Under the pieces are notes generated by a model that saw only the letters and a program-made list of their open reading frames with translations, was not told the DNA's origin and did no database searches. From assembly GCA_907163375.1 (NCBI GenBank), contig CAJQUW010002196.1:124001-188000 (forward strand): a stretch of 64,000 bases of DNA, written 5' to 3'. Made by a program: the position numbers and the translations under genes. This document shows, piece after piece, positions 56,589 through 64,000 of this stretch; the stretch's first letter is position 1; each line of letters starts with the position of its first letter. Source of the stretch: Prostheceraeus crozeri. Taxonomy: Eukaryota; Platyhelminthes; Polycladida; Euryleptidae.

Positions 56589-56943
56589 ATGGCGAAACGT
56601 AAAATGACGAAACGTAAAAGTCAAAGTTTTCTTCAGCCATTCAAGCTCTCCGACGAATGAAAGCAAATCAGCGATACAATGCTATACGACATGCTAACGA
56701 TAAATTCATTTGTGAAATTATTTCTCATGTGAGGAAGTTGAGGACGAAGAAATTAGCGCCAAAACAACGAAAGTTACTTAAGCGATATGCTACGAAATTG
56801 CGTTCATCTCCAATCCTAAAGTCGCCCTTCAAAGAAAGAGGAAAACTCTAACACAAAAGGGCGGTTTCCTTTCAGCAATACTTCCAATGATAGCTCCTGC
56901 CGTGGGCAACCTATTGGGAAATATCTTTGGCTCTAAGCGTTAA
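56589..56943 (+). pseudogene. Basic core / DNA-binding virion protein, two frameshifts
   Basis: Starts at ATG 56589 (MAKRKMTKRK), shifts frame near 56620 into SSAIQALRRMKANQRYNAIRHANDKF, continues to 56851, and shifts again near 56830 into QKGGFLSAILPMIAPAVGNLLG ending SKR at 56940. The layout (basic N-terminus, RKLRTKKLAPKQRKLLKR middle, QKGGFL plus a hydrophobic end) is that of a small basic protein common in Polintons and adintoviruses, likely a core or DNA-condensing component. In the window it directly precedes the packaging ATPase. The frameshifts probably inactivate it. Confidence 0.65.
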
Positions 56944-56974
56944 TTATGCAAATGTTGAGTCTCAAAGTAATAAA

Positions 56975-57592
56975 ATGGATTTCAGACTTCAATGTGATAA
57001 AGTTCTGACTGTATCAGGTCCATCTCATGCAGGTAAAACTGTTTTCACGCTGAATTTATTGGATAAAAGAAGGGAGTTGTTTAAGGAACCTATCAATCGA
57101 GTGATTTGGTGTTATGGTATTTATCAACCGTCGCTGTTTCAGGAATTGCAAAGTCGCAACTTTATTCGACATGAAGGAATTATTCCAGTGGATAAACTTC
57201 AGTCTAATGATGTTGTTGTATTGGATGATTTATTAAAAGAAAGTAAGAATTCAAAAGATGTTACAGATATGTTCACTCGCGCAGCACACCATAAAAGGTG
57301 TTTTATCATCTATATTACACAAAATTTGTTTCCTGATGGAAAAGAAGCTCGTACACGAAACCTGAATACACACTATTATGCTATTTTCAAGAATCCGCGA
57401 GATAAAAGTCAATTTGAAATTTTAGCGCGACAAGTTGCACCCAGAGGATCAAAAGCCTTAATGGAAATTTTTCAAGCAGCTACTGAAAAACCATACGGTT
57501 ACTTATTCATTGACTTTACGCAAGAGTGTCCGGAAGAATTTAGATTTCGAAGTGATATTTTGAAAACTCCCATGATTATCTACAAACTATGA
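56975..57592 (+). CDS. Genome-packaging ATPase of Polinton 2
   Basis: 205 residues from ATG 56975 (the open frame extends a little upstream without ATG). Walker A GPSHAGKT is at residues 15-22 and Walker B VVVLDDLL near residue 90. Then TRAAHHKRCFIIYITQNLF with the sensor Gln-Asn, and YAIFKNPRDKSQF. It is an A32/FtsK-like pump that loads DNA into the capsid. Walker A keeps the Thr, unlike the ATPase of Polinton 1. Its stop overlaps the next start (ATGA at 57589-57592), so the two genes are probably co-expressed. Intact. Confidence 0.88.
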   Translation: MDFRLQCDKVLTVSGPSHAGKTVFTLNLLDKRRELFKEPINRVIWCYGIYQPSLFQELQSRNFIRHEGIIPVDKLQSNDVVVLDDLLKESKNSKDVTDMFTRAAHHKRCFIIYITQNLFPDGKEARTRNLNTHYYAIFKNPRDKSQFEILARQVAPRGSKALMEIFQAATEKPYGYLFIDFTQECPEEFRFRSDILKTPMIIYKL

Positions 57593-58281
57593 GTTCTTAT
57601 TCTCGCATGATTGTTATTCCTCAGGATGAATATGCACAATTGACTGCCATGCAGCAAGTAAAGCAACCTCTTGCAAATCAAATGTATAGGAAAGAAATAG
57701 ATTATCAGCAAAATGTTCACATCAAAGATCCACATCGTGCTGTATTATTACAATCGGAAACTGTTGAGCAATTGAAAAACTTGAAGAATAAGATGCGTGA
57801 CTCTGTATCGACTGCTACACCTTTAGCATCTCGCGCACATGCCATATCTCTTTTCAACAGTATTGAACCCCATCTCAATGTAAATGATAGAGGAGAAATC
57901 ATTACAGATGAAAATAAAGTGATTGATGCTTCACGTTATGAAGACTTGATTCAGTATGCGACACGTAGAAAGCGCCGTCAGGGCTATGTTCCACCTGGTT
58001 GGTCATACTTTCTTAAACTATTGAAAAAGCATAATGTGCCAAAATTTGCTTTAAATAATGAGACATTGAAAGAACTTGATTCAACAGTGGCTACTACTCC
58101 AATGCTTCAGGCGATGAAAATGCCAACAAATTGGTTTAAGTCGTCACCTGCTACATCCCCTCCCACACTCACTAAGCAAACAAGAGGAAGAACTCGACGT
58201 AGATCTACATCGCCACTAAAACTGGTAAAAGGAAAACGTAAAACAGCTCCTCCTAGGAAATACATGTTCTCAGACTATTAA
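57589..58281 (+). CDS. Conserved Polinton virion-associated protein (unknown role)
   Basis: 230 residues, intact. The N-terminus MIVIPQDEYAQL, a helical middle, a GYVPPGWSYFLKLLKKHNVPKF segment and a basic C-terminus (RGRTRRRSTSPLKLVKGKRK) match a protein I see regularly next to the ATPase in adintovirus-like elements. The basic tail suggests DNA or capsid-interior binding. No enzymatic motif is visible. It overlaps the ATPase stop by 4 nt. Confidence 0.65.
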   Translation: MSSYSRMIVIPQDEYAQLTAMQQVKQPLANQMYRKEIDYQQNVHIKDPHRAVLLQSETVEQLKNLKNKMRDSVSTATPLASRAHAISLFNSIEPHLNVNDRGEIITDENKVIDASRYEDLIQYATRRKRRQGYVPPGWSYFLKLLKKHNVPKFALNNETLKELDSTVATTPMLQAMKMPTNWFKSSPATSPPTLTKQTRGRTRRRSTSPLKLVKGKRKTAPPRKYMFSDY

Positions 58282-58282
58282 T

Positions 58283-58498
58283 ATGAAGCAGATGTGTTGC
58301 TTGCCATGTAATGAGCCACCAGAGGTGAATGTCGTTGTCACTTGCACTTGCTGCGCCAGCTCTCATAATGAAACCCCTAAGCAATGTGAACACGATCGCA
58401 AAACCGCTAAAGCTAAATGCTGCAGTTGTTGTAAATGTAGAAAGGCAAGAAAGAAAAAAGATGAGAAGGAGGAAAAAGAGTCAGCCGTCATCGACTGA
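58283..58498 (+). CDS. Small cysteine-rich basic protein overlapping the integrase start
   Basis: 71 residues with 14 Cys in clusters (MCCLPC, CTCC, CCSCCKC) and a Lys/Glu-rich end. It starts 2 bp after the previous stop and its last 38 nt overlap the integrase frame. It could be a zinc-binding or disulfide protein. No family recognised. It could also be the N-terminal zinc region of the integrase moved out of frame by an indel, but the spacing does not match the HHCC domain. Confidence 0.45.
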   Translation: MKQMCCLPCNEPPEVNVVVTCTCCASSHNETPKQCEHDRKTAKAKCCSCCKCRKARKKKDEKEEKESAVID

Positions 58499-59550
58499 AC
58501 GTTTTAAGTCAATCTATTATGATGTAAAACATCCGGCAGGATTTGCATCTATCAAGAAATTATCAAAAGCGAGTGGTCTTCCACAATCACAAGTGAAACG
58601 ATGGTTAAAGGGTCAGGCTACCTATACACTCCACAAACAAGCGAAAAAGAAGTACCGCACCCGCCATTATATTGTTCATGACATCGATGAACAGTGGCAA
58701 GCAGATTTGTGCGATGTCGCCTCCATTTCAAAACATAACTCGGACAATAATTTTATTTTAACCGTCATTGATATTTTCTCGCGTTATGCGTGGGCTCAAC
58801 CTTTAAAAACTAAAGAAGGGAAAGGAGTAGCAAAAGCATTCCAAACAATTTTTCGAGAAGGTCGCATTCCAAAAAGAATTCAGAGTGATCAAGGAAAAGA
58901 GTTTGAAAATCAGCATGTGACAAGATTATTTGAGAGGCATGACATTGAGTTGTTTAGTGTAAAGAGTGCTTATAAAGCTGCACTCGTTGAACGTTTTAAT
59001 CGCACATTAAAAAATCGCTTGTGGCGACATTTTACTGCCAACTTGACACAAAATTGGACAAAGGTTCTACAAGATACACTCCATGCCTACAATCACTCTA
59101 TCCATCGTTCTATTGGACTCAGACCAGTAGATGTAAATGCTGACAATGTAGATAAAGTGCGCGAATCATTCCAACGTAAACGCACTCATGTGAAAAGTGA
59201 TGTGAAAATTGGCGATAAAGTTCGTATCTCAAAAGTGAAAAGTGTTTTTTGCTAAAGGGTACCTTCCGAATTGGACAGAGGAGGTATTTACAGTATCAAG
59301 GATTAATCAAAAAGACTCTCCGACCACCTACAAGTTGAAAGATTACGATAATGAAGAAATTGAGGGTAGCTTTTACCGCGATGTGATTGAGGTAGTCACT
59401 GAAAGTGAAACATATTTGGTAGAGAAAATCATTCGATGTAAAAAACGGCAAGGTGAAGAATGGTGTCTTGTTAAATGGACTGGTTATCCTTCAAGTATGA
59501 ACTCTTGGATGCGTCGTGCCGACATCTTTCATCTAAGTGATCGACAGTGA
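58461..59550 (+). pseudogene. Retroviral-type integrase with C-terminal chromodomain, one frameshift
   Basis: The likely start is ATG 58461. Pre-core segment: SIYYDVKHPAGF ... QATYTLHKQAKKK. Catalytic core: D in QWQADL, D in IQSDQGKEFENQ, E in LVERFNRTLKN. The frame breaks in a run of six T at about 59247-59252 (one T too many) and resumes as KGYLPNWTEEVFTV. The C-terminal 40 residues are a chromodomain: VEKIIRCKKRQGEEWCLVKW followed by GYPSSMNSW. Integrase inserts the element, and the chromodomain probably steers it to marked chromatin. A single-base homopolymer error could also be a sequencing artefact. Confidence 0.9.
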
Positions 59551-59591
59551 TTCATGCAAAGTTGTAACTAACAATGTTTAGGGTTTGAGCT

Positions 59592-60047
59592 ATGAATCCA
59601 ACTGCCTCATTTTATTCACGACCCTCCTATGTAAGTGGCGGAGGACAAATTTACATCGGCGCTCGCCGCCAACGTGGAGGTAGCATACTTGGTGCACTGA
59701 AATCTGTTGTAGCACCTCTCATATCCAATGTCGGTAGATCTTTAAAACGAAATGTTTTAAGTAATGCCGTTGGCTTTGCTGGTGATGTTGCTAGTGATCT
59801 TTCCAGAGGTAGAAGTTTTAAGAGCAGTTTGTTGAATCGTGGGAAGGAACGCGGTTTAAAAACATTGAAGCAGACCTTTGCTGGTGTTACTCAAGGAAAG
59901 AAATCACCTAAACGAATGAATAAAGGAAGGAGGAAACATCGCGGAGCTGGTAAGGTGCGATCTTCAGTCAAAAGGCATTCACGCAAACGTCGTAGAGGCT
60001 CTAATCATTCATCAGGCGCTAAACGACGACGCTGCTATAACTTCTAA
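59592..60047 (+). CDS. pVI-like / DNA-binding virion protein
   Basis: 151 residues, intact, starting at ATG 59592. GARRQRGGSILGALKSVVAPL begins an amphipathic Gly- and Leu-rich region (residues 24-70), then SFKSSLLNRGKERG, and a very basic end (KRHSRKRRRG, AKRRR). This is the usual small protein before the capsid gene in adintovirus-like elements, compared with adenovirus pVI/pX, with membrane-active and DNA-binding halves. It ends 2 bp before the capsid gene. Confidence 0.75.
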   Translation: MNPTASFYSRPSYVSGGGQIYIGARRQRGGSILGALKSVVAPLISNVGRSLKRNVLSNAVGFAGDVASDLSRGRSFKSSLLNRGKERGLKTLKQTFAGVTQGKKSPKRMNKGRRKHRGAGKVRSSVKRHSRKRRRGSNHSSGAKRRRCYNF

Positions 60048-60049
60048 TC

Positions 60050-61328
60050 ATGGAGTGTAAAACTTCCGGTTTTTGTTTGTTCGATCAACAAGCCATACAG
60101 ACAGATATTCTTAGTTCAAGTATTGTAGATTATCATCCTCGAACAGCTGAGAATGCTGGTCCCATTGAATTTGTTATTCCTGGTGGTAGTGATGACTACA
60201 TAGATTTGAGTTATGCGATGCTTGATTTGAGGTTTAGAATTCAGCAAGCAGATGGAACTGCTATTGACGATGCACATAAAGTTGGACTGAACAATTTACC
60301 ATTGACTACATTACTTCGCGATGTTTCTCTAACGATTGGAGAGCAGCAGGTGGAAGGTGGTCAAAGCGATTATCCCTATAAATCATATTTCAATCATGTA
60401 TCACAGTTTCATCCAGCAGCACAAAAAAGTCATATGGAAGCCATGGGATGGTATAGAGATGAAGCAGGAAAATTTGATGTTGAAACAAACAGTGGCTTTG
60501 TAAAGCGATCTGCTATGATTAAAGATAGTAAAGTATGTCAGCTATATGGTCCGCTGAAATTTAGACTTCTTTAGACAGTCAAAGTTTTTACTGTGTAATA
60601 CCAGCATGCGACTCAAGCTGACATTGAATAAGCCTGAATTTGCGCTGAATGCATTTGCTAAAGTTGACAATTTTAGAATTCATGTGGAAGATATTGCACT
60701 TTACATTCGTCGAGTAGTACCGAATCCAAGTGTCATTAGAGGGCATGCTGAAGGCCTTAACCGCCAAAATGCCATTTACCCCGTTCAGCATACAAAGCTT
60801 CTCACCTTTACAATTCCGAAAGATCAAAAGAGTTTCATGAAAGATGGCCTCTTTCCATCGGAAGCACCGAAGCTCCTCATGGTGGCAATGGTTGAAAATG
60901 ATGCATTTAATGGTAATATAAAGAAGAATCCTTTCAATTTTAAACACAATCAGTTAAGTGAAATTGCTTTACGTGTAAATGGTGTGAGTCATCCTGGTCC
61001 ACCCTACAAACCAGATTTTGCTTCGGATCAATTTATGCGCAGTTATGTTGATTTTATGGATGTCTTTGGCTTTTACAATACGGATGACACCAACGGACTG
61101 ACTATGAAAGAGTTTAAGAGTGGATATACTATTTATGCATTTGATTTGACTGCTGACAGCGATATTAGTGCACCCTATCGTCAAGCGAACGTGCCTCATA
61201 ATATTCGTTTGGATTTGACGTTCAAAAGAACACTACCTGAGACGATCAATGTATTAATTTATGCAGTCTTCGATTCAAATATTGAAATTACAAAGTATCG
61301 TGACGTGATTCTTCAGTATAATCGTTAA
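60050..61328 (+). pseudogene. Major capsid protein of Polinton 2 (double jelly-roll), one frameshift
   Basis: Piece 1 (60050-60574) has VDYHPRTAENAGPIEFVIPG and DDYIDLSYAMLDLRFRI, then TLLRDVSLTIGEQQV and DYPYKSYFNHV. This is the signature of F54H12.2-like proteins known as Polinton capsid proteins. The frame breaks near 60555. The right frame reads on through RLKLTLNKPEFAL, piece 2 (from 60606), VEDIALYIRRV, MRSYVDFMDVFGFY, GYTIYAFDLTAD and LDLTFKRTLPETINVLIYAVFD, to 61328. The total is about 425 residues. It forms the hexon-like shell. The stop overlaps the protease start (TAATG). Confidence 0.88.
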
Positions 61329-61741
61329 TGAGTTGGTTGACTGCTGACGATATTAAGACTAAAGTGCAGCGTAATGCAGACGAAGCGACGTTGAAATCTT
61401 TCGATAATGTCTATTCACTCGATACCTTACCACCTGCAGTAAATCACTATCCCATCTTTATTGTGCTAAACACTCATTCGCAGAATTTAGGCGGTGAGCA
61501 TTGGAAAGCGATCTTTATTGGAGAAGACCGACGTGGTGAACTATTTGACTCTCTTGCTCAACCTCCAAATATACCAACACAGCAGTGGTTGAGAAAACAT
61601 ACGCGTCAATATCAGCGAAATGAACGCATACTACAACATCCACTTTCATCAACGTGTGGTGCTTTTGTACTGTACTTCATCTTAAAACGTTTACATGTAT
61701 CTCGATTTGCATCTATTATCCATCCTCTAATGAAAAAATGA
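61328..61741 (+). CDS. Adenovirus-type maturation protease of Polinton 2
   Basis: 137 residues, intact. Catalytic His in GGEHWKAIFI, Asp in GELFDSLAQPP, Gln in ILQHPLSSTCG with the Cys nucleophile in TCGAFVLYF. It starts on the A of the capsid gene's stop (TAATG), so the genes are translationally close. It processes virion proteins. AATAAA lies about 25 bp after the stop. Confidence 0.88.
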   Translation: MSWLTADDIKTKVQRNADEATLKSFDNVYSLDTLPPAVNHYPIFIVLNTHSQNLGGEHWKAIFIGEDRRGELFDSLAQPPNIPTQQWLRKHTRQYQRNERILQHPLSSTCGAFVLYFILKRLHVSRFASIIHPLMKK

Positions 61742-61761
61742 TTTGTAAGTTCTATCATGAT

Positions 61762-61800
61762 TTGAAATAAAAACATCATGTTGGAAAAATTGTTTTTTAT
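61762..61800. terminator. Back-to-back polyadenylation signals
   Basis: GAAATAAAAAC (near 61764-61773) serves the plus-strand row. TTTTTTATTTTA on plus (61793-61804) is AATAAA on minus and overlaps the stop codon of the TBP-like gene. Convergent transcripts would end within about 40 bp of each other. Confidence 0.6.
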
Positions 61801-62342
61801 TTTACAATCCGCTGGGTACGTACATACTCAATGAGATAGTCTAGGATCACATTTGCTTGTACATGAGATTTTAGTCCAGTAATGATCACTTTACTATTAT
61901 GAAAGATTGCCACATGCACAGGTAACCAACAACTAATGAGAGCTGCAGGAAAAAGTTCGGGTTCATAACACAAATTGTAACTGCTGGTACGAATCTTCAA
62001 AAATGATAGACTGTCACTCAATTGAGTAGAGATCACCATATTGTCCACAGTCAGATTCGACATCACACACCTCTCCCTCTTCCATATCCGACGTAGTAGT
62101 CTTTGTAGCTCTAAGCGCATTGACTGCGCCGATGAATGAGAAAGGGCGCCGAGAATCTGTACAGTCCCATTTGGGAAGAGTTGAAGATTCCGTGAATTGT
62201 TCATCTTCACCACTAACATTTGAGGACGGCCCGGGTAATACTTGCTGTTTGGAAGCTGTTGGTGTAATGTTGTGAGATCGATTTTGGTGTAGAGTCTGAA
62301 GCGACGGAGAATGTTGACGATGGTGTAGCGATGGCGCTTCAT
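61797..62342 (-). CDS. TATA-binding-protein-like protein
   Basis: 181 residues from ATG 62342, the size of the conserved TBP core. (The frame is open to 62486, but that part is probably not used.) Two direct half-repeats are visible. Repeat 1 has VNILRRF, KIDLTTLHQQLPN, YYPGRP, LQLFPNGTVQILG. Repeat 2 has VDNMVISTQL, SYNLCYEPELFP, VAIFHNSKVIITGLKS. YEPELFP is the canonical TBP motif. Of the four Phe residues that kink DNA in TBP, three are kept (Phe56, Phe131, Phe147) and one is Pro40. It probably binds promoter DNA, helping transcription of the element or competing with host TBP. Confidence 0.75.
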   Translation of the reverse strand: MKRHRYTIVNILRRFRLYTKIDLTTLHQQLPNSKYYPGRPQMLVVKMNNSRNLQLFPNGTVQILGALSHSSAQSMRLELQRLLRRIWKRERCVMSNLTVDNMVISTQLSDSLSFLKIRTSSYNLCYEPELFPAALISCWLPVHVAIFHNSKVIITGLKSHVQANVILDYLIEYVRTQRIVK

Positions 62343-62664
62343 GATGAAAGAATGAGTAAATTGAGCGATGTACCTTCCTTTTATACTTTTCCCAACTACC
62401 TTGATGAAATGTGAAGTTAGTATGAAGTTGGGAATGATAGAGTTGAATTCGCCGATTGTTGACGCGCAGCCAGATGCGATTTCCAATACGTGAATGTCTT
62501 TTCATATAGAAGTATTTCAAGTCCTTCATGATATGATGTAGAGATTGAAAATGACGATAAGATAAAGCAAACTCTCTTCTCACATTTCCAGTTGAATCTT
62601 TGAAATAGACGTTTCGATCATGATCCGTTTCAATACGTTGTAGGGAATCTAATTTCCAACTCAT
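62014..62664 (-). CDS. PC4-like protein 2 with tail overlapping the TBP-like gene
   Basis: 216 codons from ATG 62664. Residues 1-107 are clearly paralogous to the gene at 63043: shared WKLDSLQRI, a DRNVYFKDS-type strand, FQSLHHIMKDLKYF, GNRIWL, IQLYHS, and WEKYKRKVHRSIYSF. The strand-turn-strand-helix start resembles the PC4/p15 ssDNA-binding coactivator. Residues 108-216 overlap the TBP-like gene in another frame (62342-62014). They are Ser/Pro-rich and end in an acidic stretch (DMEEGEVCDVESDCG), like an activation domain. Whether the tail is translated is unknown. Confidence 0.6.
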   Translation of the reverse strand: MSWKLDSLQRIETDHDRNVYFKDSTGNVRREFALSYRHFQSLHHIMKDLKYFYMKRHSRIGNRIWLRVNNRRIQLYHSQLHTNFTFHQGSWEKYKRKVHRSIYSFFHHEAPSLHHRQHSPSLQTLHQNRSHNITPTASKQQVLPGPSSNVSGEDEQFTESSTLPKWDCTDSRRPFSFIGAVNALRATKTTTSDMEEGEVCDVESDCGQYGDLYSIE

Positions 62665-62686
62665 GATGTGTGGTAGTCATGTCTGA

Positions 62687-63043
62687 TTAAGATTTGCATA
62701 GTAGGGCGATGAACTCACGACGAATAAATGTCATGATGGAGCGATGTATATATCTTCTATACTTCTCCCAATTGTATTTGCGAAATGAGAAACAGTTTGC
62801 GGAATGAGAATGGTAGATTTGAATTTCATTTCTGTAATGTTGAAGCCAAACTTGATCACCCAAGGAGATGAATCTTAATGTTTCAAAATATTCCAAATCC
62901 CTCATGATATCATTGAGGTTGACAAATTGTCGCCATGTTAATGTAATTCCTCTTGATGTATGACCATGAGAATTTTTGAAATGTACGTTTCCATCACGAT
63001 CAACTCTGATATATTGTAGAGAGTCCAAAATCCAAGTCTTCAT
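62687..63043 (-). CDS. PC4-like protein 1
   Basis: 118 residues from the second ATG (63043), chosen because its paralogue starts at the same point. The frame also has an ATG at 63055. The pattern YIRVDRDGNVHFKNS, SRGITLTWRQFVNLNDIM resembles the core of PC4/p15 (strand, GI(S/T)L, helix). The rest (LGDQVWL, EIQIYHS, CFSFRKYNWEKYRRYIHRSI) is shared with the neighbour and is specific to this family. PC4 binds single-stranded DNA and links activators to the polymerase II machinery. That role here is inference. The start is only about 36 bp from the divergent penton-like gene. Confidence 0.6.
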   Translation of the reverse strand: MKTWILDSLQYIRVDRDGNVHFKNSHGHTSRGITLTWRQFVNLNDIMRDLEYFETLRFISLGDQVWLQHYRNEIQIYHSHSANCFSFRKYNWEKYRRYIHRSIMTFIRREFIALLCKS

Positions 63044-63078
63044 GATGTTATGCAAAGTTGCAGATCAGCAATATAAAA
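63044..63078. promoter_or_regulatory. Very short divergent intergenic region
   Basis: Only about 35 bp separates the starts of the minus PC4-like gene and the plus penton-like gene. An AATATAAAAATG sequence directly precedes the plus start. Any promoters must overlap the coding sequences. Confidence 0.45.
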
Positions 63079-64000
63079 ATGTCGTTTTATCATATTTTGC
63101 TTAGCAATGCGGCTACAAAGAGATTTACTAGTAATCGAGCCGCACTCTTTTCTACTCCCATTGATCATGCACAACAGCTAAATGGAAATTGGGAAGTGGG
63201 TGTCACTCAACTTGTTTATAGCAACTGTGTCTATACTTTTGATCATGAGGTGATGACTATTAATATGAGGCGTACAGCTGCTTACCAATGTGAAAAGGGG
63301 TGCCGAGTATACATTCCACAGTGGCCAAAGAAAGATCTCTTATCATGTAAAAAGTTTATATATGATTTCTTGAATAAAGCGTGTAAACATATTGTCCAAT
63401 TTACTCCGCACAATGATGATTATACTTATGTACATCATGTAGTTGAGAAAGATTGGATTGTTGGTTTAAGTCCAAGTTTAAGAAATGATTTAGGCTACCT
63501 CGCTAGCGCCTTAACAAGCTATGATAATTTTAACGTTAATTACCACATAAGTGGTCATAAACAGTTAATATATCGAGAGGAAGCTTATTATGTAGATCTT
63601 ATTCCAAGAAATGAGAAGACGTTGGTGAAGAAGATTGTGATTAAGCCAAGAAAGACAAACATGACTCCTGAAACATTATTGAAGAAATTTAATTATCTCC
63701 TTCGAGTTGATGGTAAACAAGTGGCAACATTGACTTATATTAAATCATCTAATCATATTGCAATAAGCAAATTAAATGATGATGATCTAGTATTAGTTTG
63801 TTCAAAAGATTTTCATCAGTTCTTACGACATCGTTCTGCAGCTGTTCATGGAAAATCTGATATGCAACATTTACCATGTGAAAGGTCAAATCAATTTGAT
63901 ACAGAATGGTCCGTATCTTTATACAGAAAGTGTGTAGAGCCTTTAGGTGGTATCTTACATGAAACAAGAGTGTTGATGCCTCGCATTATTACTTCGGTTA
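63079..64000 (+). CDS. Penton-like / minor capsid protein, 5' part (cut by window edge)
   Basis: Open from ATG 63079 through the window end: 307 codons with no stop. The start MSFYHILLSNAATKRFTSN followed by GNWEVGVTQLVY is the N-terminal signature (F..L.SN...N...WEVGL.E..Y) of a large family found in aquatic Polintons and adintoviruses. In those its C-terminus carries the penton-type strand pair, which here would lie outside the window. Repeated strand-loop patterns (YVDLIPRNEKTLVKKIVI) follow. The assignment as penton is therefore partly inferred. Confidence 0.65.
   Translation, partial: MSFYHILLSNAATKRFTSNRAALFSTPIDHAQQLNGNWEVGVTQLVYSNCVYTFDHEVMTINMRRTAAYQCEKGCRVYIPQWPKKDLLSCKKFIYDFLNKACKHIVQFTPHNDDYTYVHHVVEKDWIVGLSPSLRNDLGYLASALTSYDNFNVNYHISGHKQLIYREEAYYVDLIPRNEKTLVKKIVIKPRKTNMTPETLLKKFNYLLRVDGKQVATLTYIKSSNHIAISKLNDDDLVLVCSKDFHQFLRHRSAAVHGKSDMQHLPCERSNQFDTEWSVSLYRKCVEPLGGILHETRVLMPRIITSV

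Larger units (their letters stand above)
53320..64000. mobile_element. Polinton/adintovirus-like element 2, left part (right end beyond window)
   Basis: A compact plus-strand row of genes includes integrase with chromodomain, packaging ATPase, pVI-like protein, double-jelly-roll capsid protein and adenovirus-type protease. It is followed by minus-strand regulatory genes and a penton-like gene. The proteins are only distantly related to those of Polinton 1, so this is a different lineage (adintovirus-like order). The exact left end is uncertain (between about 53300 and 54040). No full PolB is in the window and it should lie to the right. Single frameshifts in four or five genes point to an endogenous decaying copy. 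Confidence 0.85.

Noticed and set aside
62343-62486. Upstream 48-codon extension of the TBP-like frame
   Set aside because: It overlaps the conserved PC4-like domain in another frame, and the TBP-type sequence begins only at Met 62342.
1-64000. CRISPR arrays, bacterial operons, rRNA or tRNA genes
   Set aside because: No regularly spaced repeats with unique spacers were seen. The tandem arrays are minisatellites. The spliced gene, Penelope, Harbinger and LINE content indicate a eukaryotic nuclear genome. No tRNA or rRNA was recognised by eye, but short RNAs could be missed.

Overview
The window looks like nuclear DNA of an invertebrate animal, probably marine. It is AT-rich and intron-poor where genes can be seen, and full of decayed eukaryotic transposons: a Harbinger, RTE-type LINE tails, a Penelope element, foldback elements and MITEs. 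No cellular housekeeping gene was recognised. The species is not determined. Almost all real coding content belongs to two unrelated Polinton/Maverick elements (endogenous polintovirus- or adintovirus-like DNA viruses).

Layout. 1-11.6 kb is gene-poor flank with one MITE (2358-3162). Polinton 1 spans 11619-29704 (about 18.1 kb), with terminal inverted repeats of about 660-690 bp starting AG and ending CT and a near-perfect 6-bp target duplication. It carries a late-domain membrane protein that starts inside the repeat, a coiled-coil gene, a penton, the packaging ATPase, a frameshifted protein-primed PolB with an upstream partner, a second membrane-anchored ATPase, a multi-zinc-finger protein, a tail-fibre-like coiled coil, the major capsid protein, two small virion proteins, an HNH endonuclease, a phospholipase A2 domain in frame with the integrase, and an adenovirus-type protease. 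Its right end contains an extra nested copy of the terminal repeat plus a 0.5-kb repeat that recurs outside the element at 30.7 kb.

29.7-53.3 kb is a graveyard of mobile elements: a Harbinger transposase (32.6 kb), a 1.2-kb foldback (36.1 kb), LINE tails (38 and 44 kb), a Penelope element split by a minisatellite foldback (46.4-48.8 kb), and TA repeats with a perfect hairpin (50.2 kb).

Polinton 2 runs from about 53.3-54 kb past the right edge. It starts with a textbook RNA polymerase II promoter and a leader exon that ends exactly after an ATG. Downstream come a spliced gene of unknown function, two RING-finger proteins, a DEDD-type exonuclease, a PolB-N-terminus-like domain, a core protein, the packaging ATPase, a chromodomain integrase, a pVI-like protein, the major capsid protein and the protease. 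A minus-strand set follows: a two-repeat TATA-binding-protein-like protein and two PC4-like paralogues. The last gene is a penton-like gene cut by the window edge.

The most unusual content is the candidate transcription module of Polinton 2 (TBP-like and PC4-like proteins, composite promoter, shared ATG leader). In Polinton 1 it is the entry/exit set: PLA2 in frame with integrase, overlapping PSAP and LYPSL late motifs, and a phage-type fibre motif. Both elements carry frameshifts or in-frame stops and look like endogenous, decaying copies.
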